DNA from: JBCBDX01 sp038529265
GTDB taxonomy: Bacteria; Pseudomonadota; Alphaproteobacteria; Rhizobiales; Rhizobiaceae
Direction of reading: 5' to 3'
Assembly: GCA_038529265.1 (NCBI GenBank)
Contig: JBCBDX010000008.1
Coordinates: 1 to 64,000, forward strand
Length of the DNA stretch: 64,000 nt
Numbering within the stretch: position 1 is the first letter of the stretch; every line of letters begins with the position of its first letter. A program made the translations under genes and the position numbers. This document shows positions 33,455 through 42,276 of the stretch, one piece after another. Below the pieces are notes generated by a model that saw only the letters and a program-made list of their open reading frames with translations, made no database searches and was not told the origin of the DNA.

Positions 33455-34489
33455 TTAAGGCGTCCAGCTACCTGCCTGAACAGTTGTTTCCTTTGATGTT
33501 CGGTTTGCTTCGACGAGCGTGATCAATCTGCGTAATACAGCTTCAACGCCTTTGTGCGTTGCAGCGGAAACGAGCATGACCTCTTTACCCGCCACGTCAG
33601 CCAGAGCAGCGCGTTTTTCTTCCATTTCGTCGGGCGTCAAGATGTCGATTTGTGATAGCGCGAGGATCTCATTCTTGTCTGCCAAGCCACTGCCATAGGC
33701 TTCGATCTCGCCACGGACGGTTTTGTAAGCAGTCGCAACATCTTCTTCTTGCGCCGACACGAGATGCAAAAGCGCACGGCAACGCTCAACGTGACCCAGA
33801 AAACGGTCGCCGATCCCAACGCCTTCGTGCGCGCCTTCAATCAGACCTGGAATGTCGGCAAGAACAAATTCGCGCGCATCGATGCGAACGACACCCAAAT
33901 TGGGGTGAAGTGTAGTAAACGGATAGTCCGCAATTTTGGGTTTGGCGGCAGTAACCGAGGCTAAGAAAGTAGATTTACCCGCATTGGGCAAGCCAACCAA
34001 ACCAGCATCAGCGATCAGTTTTAGCTGTAACCAAATCCAACGCTCCTTGCCCTCCAGGCCCGGGTTGGCATGGCGTGGTGCCTGATTGGTGGCAGATTTA
34101 AAGTGCGCATTGCCAAAACCACCATTGCCGCCCTTGGCAAGTAAATGCTTGTCACCGATTTTTAGGAGATCGCAGATCAGTGTTTCTTTATCCTCTTCGA
34201 AGACTTGTGTGCCCGCGGGTACATGCAAGGTTATGGCTTCCGCGCTTTTGCCGGTGCGATCGCGTCCCATACCATGGCCGCCGGTTTTCGCTTTGAAGTG
34301 TTGTCGATAGCGATAATCGATAAGTGTGTTCAACCCTTCGACTGCTTCGACCCACACGTCGCCGCCGCGCCCGCCGTCACCGCCATCTGGCCCGCCAAAC
34401 TCGATATATTTTTCGCGGTGAAAGGATACTGCGCCCGCGCCACCATCACCTGATCGGATGAAGACTTTGGCTTGATCGAGAAACTTCAT
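33455..34489 (-). CDS. obgE: Obg GTPase (ObgE/CgtA)
   Basis: Obg is an essential GTPase tied to 50S assembly and stress signalling. The 344-residue protein has the glycine-rich Obg domain (about 1-158; F-G-G-P-D-G-G-D-G-G-R-G-G), the G1 motif G-L-P-N-A-G-K-S at 166-173, G3 D-I-P-G-L-I-E-G-A and G4 in the L-S-Q-I-D form. The SQID in place of NKxD is common in alphaproteobacterial Obg. It begins the obgE-proB unit. Confidence 0.96.
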   Translation of the reverse strand: MKFLDQAKVFIRSGDGGAGAVSFHREKYIEFGGPDGGDGGRGGDVWVEAVEGLNTLIDYRYRQHFKAKTGGHGMGRDRTGKSAEAITLHVPAGTQVFEEDKETLICDLLKIGDKHLLAKGGNGGFGNAHFKSATNQAPRHANPGLEGKERWIWLQLKLIADAGLVGLPNAGKSTFLASVTAAKPKIADYPFTTLHPNLGVVRIDAREFVLADIPGLIEGAHEGVGIGDRFLGHVERCRALLHLVSAQEEDVATAYKTVRGEIEAYGSGLADKNEILALSQIDILTPDEMEEKRAALADVAGKEVMLVSAATHKGVEAVLRRLITLVEANRTSKETTVQAGSWTP

Positions 34490-34594
34490 TTGCCTGTCAT
34501 TTGTCGAGATTAGGCATTAGTGCCGTAAACCGCGCGTTCCTATCGGATAATGTGCGCCATTGCGATAGTTCATTTTGAAAGCGAATTTCTAGTC

Positions 34595-35407
34595 ATGCGG
34601 ATTGTCACCTACAATGTTCAATACGGTATTGGTCTGGATGGCCGCTACGACATTGGCCGCGTTTGTGACGCAGTGATTGATGCTGATATCATATGTCTTC
34701 AAGAGGTGACGCGGGGCTTCATCCGCAATGCCGGCGCAGATATGCCTGCTCAGATTGAAGAGCAGTTGCCGAATTACTTCTCAACTTTTCATCCCGCCAC
34801 TGACATCGACATGATGAGCGGTTTTGTGGAGGGGCGTGCCGTTAACCGGCGTTTTCAGTTTGGCAATATGGTTTTATCGCGTTGGCCCATAACAGCTGTT
34901 CGTGGTCATTTGTTGCCCCGTACGACCCGTGAGAAGGTTCTAAATCTTCAGCGTGGCGCTCTTGAAGCTTTGATCAACACGCCAGACGGGCCAATCCGCG
35001 TTTACAGCGTTCATCTTGATCATATTTCACCGAAGGAACGCTTGCTGCAACTGAGTGCTCTTCGCAGCATTGCGGAGAATTACGACCAAACTGGTGGAGC
35101 CGTTACCGGTGCGCAGGAATTTGGCTTGCCGCAGAGCGGTGAAGATATGGGTTATCTGCTTTTGGGGGATTTCAATTTTGAACCCGGCTCCGACGAGTAT
35201 GCGGAGATGACATCAAAGGACGTAATAGATGTATCCGCAGGTGCCTCCGGCTGGTCATGGATCGAGCCTAAAGACAGAAGTCACGCCAAACGCTTGGACT
35301 ATGTTTTTTCGAGCCTGCCGCTTGCGCAGAAATGCGGCTCGCCGAGGATTGATCAGGAAGCTTCTGGTTCAGATCACATGCCAGTCTGGATTTCCGTCAA
35401 CGCTTGA
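34595..35407 (+). CDS. Endonuclease/exonuclease/phosphatase family protein
   Basis: A 270-residue protein starting M-R-I-V-T-Y-N-V-Q-Y-G-I-G. It has the EEP-fold residues: N in T-Y-N-V-Q, E in C-L-Q-E-V-T, V-H-L-D-H near the middle, G-D-F-N-F-E-P-G, and the terminal S-D-H-M-P-V. Such proteins cleave phosphodiesters in nucleic acids, phospholipids or inositol phosphates; no signal peptide is seen and the substrate is unknown. The ATG at 34595 was chosen over 34550 because the fold begins directly there, although its ribosome-binding site is weak. It overlaps the convergent DUF3833 gene by 11 bases at the stop. Confidence 0.85.
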   Translation: MRIVTYNVQYGIGLDGRYDIGRVCDAVIDADIICLQEVTRGFIRNAGADMPAQIEEQLPNYFSTFHPATDIDMMSGFVEGRAVNRRFQFGNMVLSRWPITAVRGHLLPRTTREKVLNLQRGALEALINTPDGPIRVYSVHLDHISPKERLLQLSALRSIAENYDQTGGAVTGAQEFGLPQSGEDMGYLLLGDFNFEPGSDEYAEMTSKDVIDVSAGASGWSWIEPKDRSHAKRLDYVFSSLPLAQKCGSPRIDQEASGSDHMPVWISVNA

Positions 35408-35903
35408 AGTCGACGCGTACCGTGGCAACCTGAAGCGGGCCTTTGAAGACCCTTGCTGTATTAACGAGCGTCTTACCATCCTCAGACAGCGTAAGAATGT
35501 CATAGAAGCGCACAATGTTGCGACCACCATCAGGTTCAAGATTGACGCGATAGTTGAAGAAGCCCTGATTGCCATCGAGGGTCACGGTCGTTGGTGCCAG
35601 AACATCTTCGCGGATGCCTTCGTAGCTGTTCTTGCCCGTAACTCTAAACTTCCAAGTTTTGCGGTCGGTTTCGCCATCGTCGTAGAAAAAGTCTTCGCGC
35701 AAGGTCAGCGTCTTGCCATCAAATTTGCCGACAAGCTCCAGGCGAAACTTGCGTTCAAAACCTGTGATTGTCTTGAACGAGCCTGTTGCCGTTGTATGGC
35801 CGAGGAAGAACTCTTCGAGACGCAGGTCGCGCGCTTGAACTGACGAGATTGCCGGGATGATAGCCAACAAAATGGCGGTAAAAACTATTCGTAACATGCG
35901 CAT
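35397..35903 (-). CDS. DUF3833 family exported protein
   Basis: A 168-residue protein with a signal peptide (about 1-24, cleavage near V-Q-A). The mature part shows the DUF3833 pattern: L-E-E-F-F-L-G-H-T-T-A-T-G, E-D-F-F-Y-D-D-G-E, W-K-F, and N-Y-R-V-N-L. No lipobox is present, unlike gammaproteobacterial members that are lipoproteins. Function unknown. The ATG at 35903 has GGAG at a good distance; ATG 35921 lies upstream of that site. Confidence 0.85.
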   Translation of the reverse strand: MRMLRIVFTAILLAIIPAISSVQARDLRLEEFFLGHTTATGSFKTITGFERKFRLELVGKFDGKTLTLREDFFYDDGETDRKTWKFRVTGKNSYEGIREDVLAPTTVTLDGNQGFFNYRVNLEPDGGRNIVRFYDILTLSEDGKTLVNTARVFKGPLQVATVRVDFKR

Positions 35904-35946
35904 GAGCGTCTCCTTGCTCATGTTACGCCCTCACCGCCACACCGGA

Positions 35947-36540
35947 TCAGTTGGCTGATTTTGTCTCCAGCCAGCTGTTGCGCGATAGTCTGTAACGATC
36001 CACCTGCACGCGCCCGGCGGCAATCGTTTGCACTTCATCACGACCTACAAAAGCAAAGCCCTGCTTTAGAAGAATCTGTTTGGACGCTGTGTTAATCGGT
36101 CGGCTGGTCGCAAATATTGTGTCGGCGCCTGTTACGCGGAACGCCAAGTCCACGACAGCGGTACAAGCCTCAGAAGCATAACCATGACCCCACCACTTTT
36201 TGCCGAGCCAATAACCTACTTCCAGCGCGTCCTGCGTCTGTCTGCGTTCAACTGAGGTCATGCCAATCAGGTGGCCCGTTTCGGCAAGCGTGACCGCGTA
36301 AATATGACCTTCCATATAGCCGTTGCCTACTTGATCGATGAACGCATTTGCATCGGCCTGTGTGTATGGATAGGGCATGCGTCGCGTCATTTCTGCAATC
36401 TCGCGAGCATTGGCAATCACAGCCAGTTCCTCGGCATCCTCGCGAACCGGCGGTCTCAGGACGAGACGCTCGGTGGTCAGAACCGGCGTATGCAGAGAAA
36501 ATGTTTGTGCGCTGTCGGCGGTAGGGCGTGAGTTGAACAT
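35947..36540 (-). CDS. GNAT-family acetyltransferase (RimJ/RimL-like)
   Basis: A 197-residue GNAT protein with T-E-R-L-V-L-R-P near residue 28, Q-x-x-A-N-A-F-I, G-Y-W-L-G-K-K-W-W-G-H-G-Y-A-S-E-A for acetyl-CoA binding and a late S-K-Q-I-L-L-K-Q-G-F. This is the RimJ/RimL group; substrates are protein N-termini or small molecules and cannot be told here. It sits between rpmA and obgE, where rhizobia commonly carry one or two such genes. Confidence 0.88.
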   Translation of the reverse strand: MFNSRPTADSAQTFSLHTPVLTTERLVLRPPVREDAEELAVIANAREIAEMTRRMPYPYTQADANAFIDQVGNGYMEGHIYAVTLAETGHLIGMTSVERRQTQDALEVGYWLGKKWWGHGYASEACTAVVDLAFRVTGADTIFATSRPINTASKQILLKQGFAFVGRDEVQTIAAGRVQVDRYRLSRNSWLETKSAN

Positions 36541-36556
36541 TGCTTCATCAATAAAA

Positions 36557-36587
36557 AAGGGCTGCGTGGTTTTCCCCAGCAGCCCTT
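36557..36587 (-). terminator. Rho-independent terminator of rplU-rpmA
   Basis: On the minus strand AAGGGCTGC pairs with GCAGCCCTT around a 13-base loop, followed directly by TTTT and TAT. It lies about 50 bases downstream of the rpmA stop and just before the GNAT gene. Confidence 0.8.
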
Positions 36588-36639
36588 CTGGAAGTTGTTT
36601 TTCCCGGGTGCTGGAGCCCCGGGTTATCTAAATCCGGGA

Positions 36640-36909
36640 TTATTCGGCGGCGATCGCTTGTGGCATCACTGACACATAGGTTCGACCATTGGCTTTCTTG
36701 CGAAATTCAACGGAACCTTCTGTCAGCGCAAAGAGCGTGTGATCTTTGCCCATGCCGACATTGGTACCTGGGTGCCATTTTGTGCCGCGCTGGCGAATGA
36801 TGATGTTGCCCGCAATCACCTGTTCACCACCGAACTTTTTTACGCCAAGGCGTTTACTTTCTGAATCGCGACCGTTGCGCGATGAACCACCGGCTTTTTT
36901 ATGTGCCAT
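36640..36909 (-). CDS. rpmA: Ribosomal protein bL27
   Basis: bL27 lies at the peptidyl-transferase centre of the 50S subunit. The 89-residue protein begins M-A-H-K-K-A-G-G-S-S-R-N-G-R-D-S, with no cleaved N-terminal extension of the Firmicutes type, and has R-Q-R-G-T-K-W-H-P-G. It follows rplU by 91 bases. Confidence 0.98.
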   Translation of the reverse strand: MAHKKAGGSSRNGRDSESKRLGVKKFGGEQVIAGNIIIRQRGTKWHPGTNVGMGKDHTLFALTEGSVEFRKKANGRTYVSVMPQAIAAE

Positions 36910-37000
36910 TTTCGGTCTCCTGCCGCTTTGTCAGCGGTATAACGTCCATTTCTTGCGCTGCTCTTAACCCATCAAATTGGGCCGCAGCAAGGCCTTGGCC

Positions 37001-37645
37001 TTAATCCTTGATCAGTTCTTTCGCTTGTGCCTGCCAGTCTTTGATCTGGTCGGCGGAGAAAGGCATGTATTCATCGACCTTGATGATTTCATCTTCGGTC
37101 AACGCGGCGATCTGCGCATAAGTCATGATGCCTTGCTCATTAAGCTGCTTTTCAGCAACAGGGCCAATACCCTTGATCTTGGTCAGCTTGTCCTGCTCAC
37201 CACCAGCGGGTGCGGCAAACAATGGAGCTGCTGCCGTAGTCGGTGCCGCTTCTTCAGTTTTGGCCTCTGCTTTTGGAGCAGGTTTTTCAGCAGCTGGTTT
37301 TTTCGCAGCAGCTTTTTTGGAAGGCTTTGCACCGCCGGTGAGAATTTCTGAAATGCGCACAGTTGTGATCATCTGACGATGACCCTTCTTGCGGCGTGAG
37401 TTCTGGCGACGACGTTTCTTGAACGCGATGACCTTGCGGCCACGCCCTTGGTCAACAACCTCGGCAGCTACAGAAGCGCCTTCAACAAGCGGTGCACCAA
37501 CGGTGACATTGTCGCCTTCGCCAACCATGAGAACGTCGTTAAACTGGACGATTTCACCGGCATCGCCGTCGACTTTTTCCAGTTTTAGTACATCATCGGC
37601 GGCCACGCGATACTGCTTACCGCCCGTTTTGATGACTGCGAACAT
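37001..37645 (-). CDS. rplU: Ribosomal protein bL21 with a long C-terminal extension
   Basis: bL21 binds 23S rRNA. Residues 1-105 are a normal L21 (M-F-A-V-I-K-T-G-G-K-Q-Y, K-K-R-R-R-Q-N-S-R-R-K-K-G-H-R). The protein then goes on to 214 residues: an Ala/Lys/Pro-rich flexible linker (106-150) and a small domain (151-214) with L-T-K-I-K-G-I-G-P-V-A-E-K-Q-L, a helix-hairpin-helix pattern like that found in other nucleic-acid-binding proteins. C-terminal extensions occur in some alphaproteobacterial L21 proteins. The extra domain may touch RNA, but this is an inference. It is followed by rpmA. Confidence 0.95.
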   Translation of the reverse strand: MFAVIKTGGKQYRVAADDVLKLEKVDGDAGEIVQFNDVLMVGEGDNVTVGAPLVEGASVAAEVVDQGRGRKVIAFKKRRRQNSRRKKGHRQMITTVRISEILTGGAKPSKKAAAKKPAAEKPAPKAEAKTEEAAPTTAAAPLFAAPAGGEQDKLTKIKGIGPVAEKQLNEQGIMTYAQIAALTEDEIIKVDEYMPFSADQIKDWQAQAKELIKD

Positions 37646-37720
37646 CGTTTATCCTTTCGTGTTCGGGTCAGGTCTCATGCCACAAAGGAATGGCCTGGCT
37701 TTTTGTTCAGTCTTATTGGG

Positions 37721-37738
37721 TTTTGAACGCTTTCAAAA
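37721..37738. promoter_or_regulatory. Inverted repeat upstream of rplU
   Basis: TTTTGAA and TTCAAAA, a perfect 7-bp inverted repeat with a 4-base spacer, lies about 75 bases upstream of the rplU start within AT-rich DNA that could hold its promoter. It may be an operator or only AT-rich sequence. Confidence 0.25.
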
Positions 37739-37743
37739 AGCAA

Positions 37744-37767
37744 ACCGGCGCAGTCTCCTGCGCCAGT
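37744..37767 (-). terminator. Rho-independent terminator of the RND efflux operon
   Basis: On the minus strand ACTGGCGCAG pairs with CTGCGCCGGT (10 bp, one G-T) around a GAGA tetraloop, followed by TTGCTTTTT. It is 70 bases after the RND permease stop and just ahead of the rplU promoter region. Confidence 0.75.
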
Positions 37768-37837
37768 GCGCTGCCTATGCTCCCATTGCCCTTGAAAGTC
37801 AACCTATCCAGTCTTGCTTAAATACGGTCCAAACCCC

Positions 37838-40800
37838 TCATTCAGCAGCAATGGCAAGTGGTTCGGCAATGGGCAGATTATCCTGCTTCAAGGGCTTCTC
37901 TCGGACACGTTCTTGCTGTCCCGGACGCTTGGCATAGACCAATGCGAACATGGGGGGCGTGAAGTAAAACGAGATAATGGTGGAAAGAAGCACGCCGCCA
38001 GCAACCGCCATTGCAAAAGGTGGCCAGAAACCGCCACCTGCCAGGATGAGAGGCAGGAAGCCGCCAAAAGTGGTGATAGTCGTCGATACAATGTGTCTTG
38101 ATGACCCCATCACCACGCCAACCATTGCATCGCGGTCGCCATTGCGCGCTTTCTCATTATCGCGCAAGCCGGTCATAATGATTATCGCTGCGTTGATAGA
38201 AACACCGATTGAGCCGATGACGCCAATGATCGCATTGATACCGAACGGGTATTGAAAGACCGCCAATGCGAAAATTGACAGGCCCGCGGACAAGACACAC
38301 ACCACCAATGCAACGATGGATAGTCGGAACGAGTTGAAGGTCATCACGATAGTCGCGATGGTGAGCGTCACGATCATGCCGACAGATGCGAGCAAATTGC
38401 CGAGCGTGTTGGCGCGGGCGTCGCTATCACCGCCAAGCTCCAGCCGGTATCCCGCGGGCAAATTGTAGCCTGCCTCCGCAAGCCGATCCTGAACCACCTT
38501 GAGCGCTTCTTCAGGTAAGACTTCGCGCAATGTGAAGCCCTGAACCGTGTTGACGCGTTCACCGTTTCTGCGGGTGATCGAAGCATCACTTGGCAGCATC
38601 TCTACGCTGGCAATGGCCGACAGAGGGGTGGCGGCAAAAGCGCCCGTTGATGCTACTTGTGTGGTTCGTGCGGAGATAATCGGCAGGTCGCGAATGGCGC
38701 TCAAGTCGCCGCGCACATCGTCTCCAAGGCGGACGCGCACGGGCAATTGCTCGGTGCCTTCCAGCAAGGAACCGCCAGTAACTCCCTCCAGTCCTGCCTG
38801 AAGCTGACGCGCAACGGACGACAAATCCATACCCATGGACCGGGCCAACTGTTCGTCAACATCAACCACAATTTTGGGCGCGCCTGCACCTGATGTGGTG
38901 CGTGCCAGTACGATGCTGTCAACGGAGGACAGGACCACCATCAACTCATCGCCGATTTCGCGCAGCGTATTCAGGTCAGGGCCGACAACACGTAGTTCGA
39001 CAGGTGCCGCAACCGGCGGTCCTTGAACGAGGCCGCGTACCAGCACTTGTGCTTCAGGCGCTGCGTCTGCCAGTTGGCGTTCAAAGCGTGTGACCAGTTC
39101 TTCTGTGGCTGCGGCTGAAACTGTGGTGATCAACGCTTGCGCATAGCCCGGCGCATCATCGCGGCCGCCGGTAATGTTGTAGTAGAAAGCCGGTCCAGAT
39201 TTGCCGATGGTCCAGCTGATCCGTTCGATATCCTCTTCGGCGCGCAGCTGAGTATCAAGTCGATTAACCACCTGCCGTGTTTGCGTGATGGCAGTGCCAG
39301 CGGGCATCTCGACTTCGATATAGAACTGATCGCGGTCAACGCCGGGGAAGAACTGCGCGGTCAGGGTCGACATCGACATAAAGCCGACGATTGGCAGTAT
39401 CAGCGCAAAGGCGATCGCGCGCAGTGGATTGTTCACGGCCAATTTCAAAGACCAGGCAAATGCTTTCGATACGAAACCGCCGGGAATGCCCGCGTTAAAG
39501 AAATTGGTTGACCCTTTTTCGGGCATCAACCAGCCAGCGATTGCCGGGGTTACGGTAATGGCGATAATGAACGACCATGCCAGCATGATAACAACAGCGA
39601 TGGCAATGGAACCAACAAAGTCGCCTGCCGGTCCGGGCAACAATATCATCGGGGTGAACGAAAGTGCCGTTGTAACCGTGGATGCGAACAAGGGTGCTGC
39701 CAGACGGCGAACGGATTCACGCACTGCTTCAAGACGCGATAACCCTTTTCGAATGCGTTGCGCGACCTCATCGGTCATCACAATGCCAGCATCAACTAAG
39801 AGGCCGAGCGCAACGATCAAGCCGGTCACAGACATTTGGTGGATCGCAAGCCCAATGAAGTTCATCGTTGCCAGTGTTGCCAAGGTTACGACGGGCAAAA
39901 TCAGCGCAACAATGAGCGCTGCGCGCACCCCAAGGGTGATCAACAAGACGCCCACAACAAGCGCGACACCGATTGCCATGTTGGTGCCAACTTCAGCCAA
40001 GCGGTCGTTTGTGTACTCAGATTGATCGAATACCACCTCAAGGGTCATGCCTGCCGGTACTTGCGCTTGAAAATCTTGAACGGTTTCGCGGACAAAATCT
40101 GCCCATACATCAATTTGCAGGCCATCTTGCAGCACGGTGGAGATCAAGATGGCGGGCTTACCGTCCTGAATTACCATTTCGGCCAGCGGCATGCGCGGTC
40201 CACGTTCTATCCGCGCGATGTCGGCCAAGCTGGTGGCTGCGCCATTCGGGCCTTCGCGTACGATGATCGCGTTCAGGCGATCCAGCGCCTTGATTTCGCC
40301 GGTCACCTCCAAAACCAGATCGCTTTGCGTCGCGCGCAAGCGACCAGCCTGCACTTTGGCGTCCGCTGCACGAATGGCTGCGGAAACCATGTCAGGTGTT
40401 AGGCCGAGTGCTGCCGTCTTGTCTGCATCCAGCGTCACCAGGACTTCTTCAATCGGAGCACCGAAAGTGTCGACCGCTTTGGTGCCGGGAATGCGCCGCA
40501 ATTCATCTGCCAGCGCTTCGGCATAACGGCCCATTATCGTCAGTGGAACGCCATTATGATTGGCGCTAAGTGCGGTCGTGAACGAATAGGCTGTAACACC
40601 TTCGGCGTTCAGTTCCGGCTCGAGGGCACCGGCCGGAAATTCAGCCTGAGCATCGCCTAAGGCGTCCCTGATCTCTGACCAGACTTGTTCAATACGCTCG
40701 CCCTCCAGCGTTTCGACCAGTTCGATCTGGATAATCGAAATACCGGTTGAAGAGACCGAAGTGGCCGTGTCGACTTCTGGTATTTCCTTCAGCACCTCTT

Positions 40801-40996
40801 CAATCTCGGCGCTGACGAGTGTTTCAACGCGTCCCGGCGAAGCGCCCGGAAATGGCGTTGTAACGGATGCGAACAGGTTAGTGATTGTGGGGTCTTCCTG
40901 GCGTCCAATAGACAGTAGCGCTGCAAGGCCACTGGCGACCAGAACCATAAGGACGAGAAAAACCAGGCGCGGCTGGCGGAAGGTGGTGGTTTCCAT
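37838..40996 (-). CDS. RND-family efflux permease
   Basis: An inner-membrane pump of 1052 residues with about twelve transmembrane helices and two large periplasmic loops, driven by proton entry. Typical parts are F-P-G-A-S-P near residue 49, an interdomain S-I-A-I-A-V-V-I-M and the late A-G-A-L-x-related membrane segments. The N-terminal residues M-E-T-T-T-F-R-Q-P-R-L-V-F and its pairing with an HlyD-type adaptor fit the AcrB-like drug and metabolite efflux group rather than the heavy-metal CusA group. No outer-membrane factor is adjacent. It follows the adaptor gene by 11 bases. Confidence 0.93.
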   Translation of the reverse strand: METTTFRQPRLVFLVLMVLVASGLAALLSIGRQEDPTITNLFASVTTPFPGASPGRVETLVSAEIEEVLKEIPEVDTATSVSSTGISIIQIELVETLEGERIEQVWSEIRDALGDAQAEFPAGALEPELNAEGVTAYSFTTALSANHNGVPLTIMGRYAEALADELRRIPGTKAVDTFGAPIEEVLVTLDADKTAALGLTPDMVSAAIRAADAKVQAGRLRATQSDLVLEVTGEIKALDRLNAIIVREGPNGAATSLADIARIERGPRMPLAEMVIQDGKPAILISTVLQDGLQIDVWADFVRETVQDFQAQVPAGMTLEVVFDQSEYTNDRLAEVGTNMAIGVALVVGVLLITLGVRAALIVALILPVVTLATLATMNFIGLAIHQMSVTGLIVALGLLVDAGIVMTDEVAQRIRKGLSRLEAVRESVRRLAAPLFASTVTTALSFTPMILLPGPAGDFVGSIAIAVVIMLAWSFIIAITVTPAIAGWLMPEKGSTNFFNAGIPGGFVSKAFAWSLKLAVNNPLRAIAFALILPIVGFMSMSTLTAQFFPGVDRDQFYIEVEMPAGTAITQTRQVVNRLDTQLRAEEDIERISWTIGKSGPAFYYNITGGRDDAPGYAQALITTVSAAATEELVTRFERQLADAAPEAQVLVRGLVQGPPVAAPVELRVVGPDLNTLREIGDELMVVLSSVDSIVLARTTSGAGAPKIVVDVDEQLARSMGMDLSSVARQLQAGLEGVTGGSLLEGTEQLPVRVRLGDDVRGDLSAIRDLPIISARTTQVASTGAFAATPLSAIASVEMLPSDASITRRNGERVNTVQGFTLREVLPEEALKVVQDRLAEAGYNLPAGYRLELGGDSDARANTLGNLLASVGMIVTLTIATIVMTFNSFRLSIVALVVCVLSAGLSIFALAVFQYPFGINAIIGVIGSIGVSINAAIIIMTGLRDNEKARNGDRDAMVGVVMGSSRHIVSTTITTFGGFLPLILAGGGFWPPFAMAVAGGVLLSTIISFYFTPPMFALVYAKRPGQQERVREKPLKQDNLPIAEPLAIAAE

Positions 40997-41007
40997 AGGT
41001 CCGACCT

Positions 41008-42177
41008 CTACTGGTTTTCAGTGCGCACAGCTTGGCCGGCGACTACACGGTGCAGGCCGTTCGTGATCAAGTCGCTATCGGTTGCAAAAGAGCCACGCAC
41101 ATAGGCGTTTTCCTCATCAACGTGGATCAGCTCTACAGCTTCGATGCCAACGGTTTGTTCGCTCTCGCCCTGGACAGTCTTGATAGTCCAGAGTCCACGA
41201 ACGCCATCTTCAATTGCACTTATCGGAATCCAAGCGCCTGCCGTCTCGATCTTTTCCTCAAGCTTCATTTCGCCCGTCTGACCGATGGCGATTTCAGTAT
41301 CTTCAACGAGTTGAGCACGAATTGTTTGGGTCCGTGTTGTCGGATCAAGCTGTGGCAAGAAGCTTATGATTTGAGCATCAACTTTGTTGCTGCCAAAGGT
41401 AAGGGTGACCGTTTCGCCAACGTTCATGCTGGCGGCTAGCTGCGGGTCGATACCAACGCGAAACACCGGCTTGGCGTCCTCGATCAACGACAAGACCGGC
41501 TGCCCACTGCCGATTGTCGTACCTGGATCGACGCTTCGTTGGCTGACGATACCGTCAAAGGGTGCTTTGATCGTCATCTTTTCCAGCTGAATATTAACGC
41601 TCATGATACCGGCATCGATCTCGGCCATGCGTGCATCCAGTTCAACAAGACCAAGGCGTGTGCGGTCGACTGCCTGATTTGCTGCAAAACCACGTTTGTT
41701 GAGTTCGCTGGCGCGCTCATTGTCCAGTGACAAAAGCTCCCGCTGTGCCTCAATGGCTGCTTTGGAGGCGTTGAGCCTTTCCAATTCAGCCATTAGAATA
41801 CGGTCATCCAAGCGAGCGATGTCTTCGCCAGCAGCGATTGTTTGACCTTCATCGACACTGATGAATTGAACCGTGCCGCCCTGTTCAAAGGAAAGATCAG
41901 CTTGCTGAGGGGCCTCTATCTGCCCTGAAAATACTCTGTCGACGGTATAGAAACCAACTGTCTCAATGCGTGTCGTCTCAACAAACATTGGTTCAGTGGC
42001 TTGCGGTTTTTCAACGGCTTGGGCTCGCTCGCCGATCAAACCTGTCGCTTGCCAAATAATGCCACCGGCAGCTGCGAAAAACGTTCCAGTTACCAAAACC
42101 GCCGTCATCCGCCCAATTGCACGTTTAATCCGCGTTGGTCTGTTCCGATTTGCCGCAGCTGTTTGTTCACTGTTCAT
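41008..42177 (-). CDS. RND efflux periplasmic adaptor (membrane fusion protein)
   Basis: A 389-residue adaptor with a transmembrane segment at about 25-48, a lipoyl/barrel-sandwich domain split around a helical hairpin (V-D-E-G-Q-T-I-A-A-G-E, then I-K-A-P-F-D-G-I-V-S-Q-R-S-V-D-P-G), and C-terminal beta domains. It bridges the RND pump to an outer-membrane channel. The ATG at 42177 has AGGA at a good distance; an in-frame ATG at 42198 precedes that site. It is divergent from the tetR gene across the tandem operators. Confidence 0.92.
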   Translation of the reverse strand: MNSEQTAAANRNRPTRIKRAIGRMTAVLVTGTFFAAAGGIIWQATGLIGERAQAVEKPQATEPMFVETTRIETVGFYTVDRVFSGQIEAPQQADLSFEQGGTVQFISVDEGQTIAAGEDIARLDDRILMAELERLNASKAAIEAQRELLSLDNERASELNKRGFAANQAVDRTRLGLVELDARMAEIDAGIMSVNIQLEKMTIKAPFDGIVSQRSVDPGTTIGSGQPVLSLIEDAKPVFRVGIDPQLAASMNVGETVTLTFGSNKVDAQIISFLPQLDPTTRTQTIRAQLVEDTEIAIGQTGEMKLEEKIETAGAWIPISAIEDGVRGLWTIKTVQGESEQTVGIEAVELIHVDEENAYVRGSFATDSDLITNGLHRVVAGQAVRTENQ

Positions 42178-42212
42178 GATCTCGGTTCCTTGCATCATTG
42201 AGTTAGGCGGAC

Positions 42213-42233
42213 TATGTTAGTGGCAATAACATA
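42213..42233. promoter_or_regulatory. TetR-family operator, first of a tandem pair
   Basis: A perfect 21-bp palindrome of the form TATGTTA-N7-TAACATA. It lies between the divergent adaptor and tetR genes and overlaps the second palindrome by two bases, so two regulator dimers could bind side by side. Confidence 0.8.
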
Positions 42234-42252
42234 TGTAAAAGCCGCTTACATA
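42232..42252. promoter_or_regulatory. TetR-family operator, second of a tandem pair
   Basis: A perfect 21-bp palindrome of the form TATGTAA-N7-TTACATA. Together with the first site it forms a longer imperfect palindrome (GACTATGT at 42210-42217 and ACATAGTC at 42248-42255). The site is 24 bases before the tetR start. Confidence 0.8.
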
Positions 42253-42276
42253 GTCAAGTACTCAAAATGGCACGGG

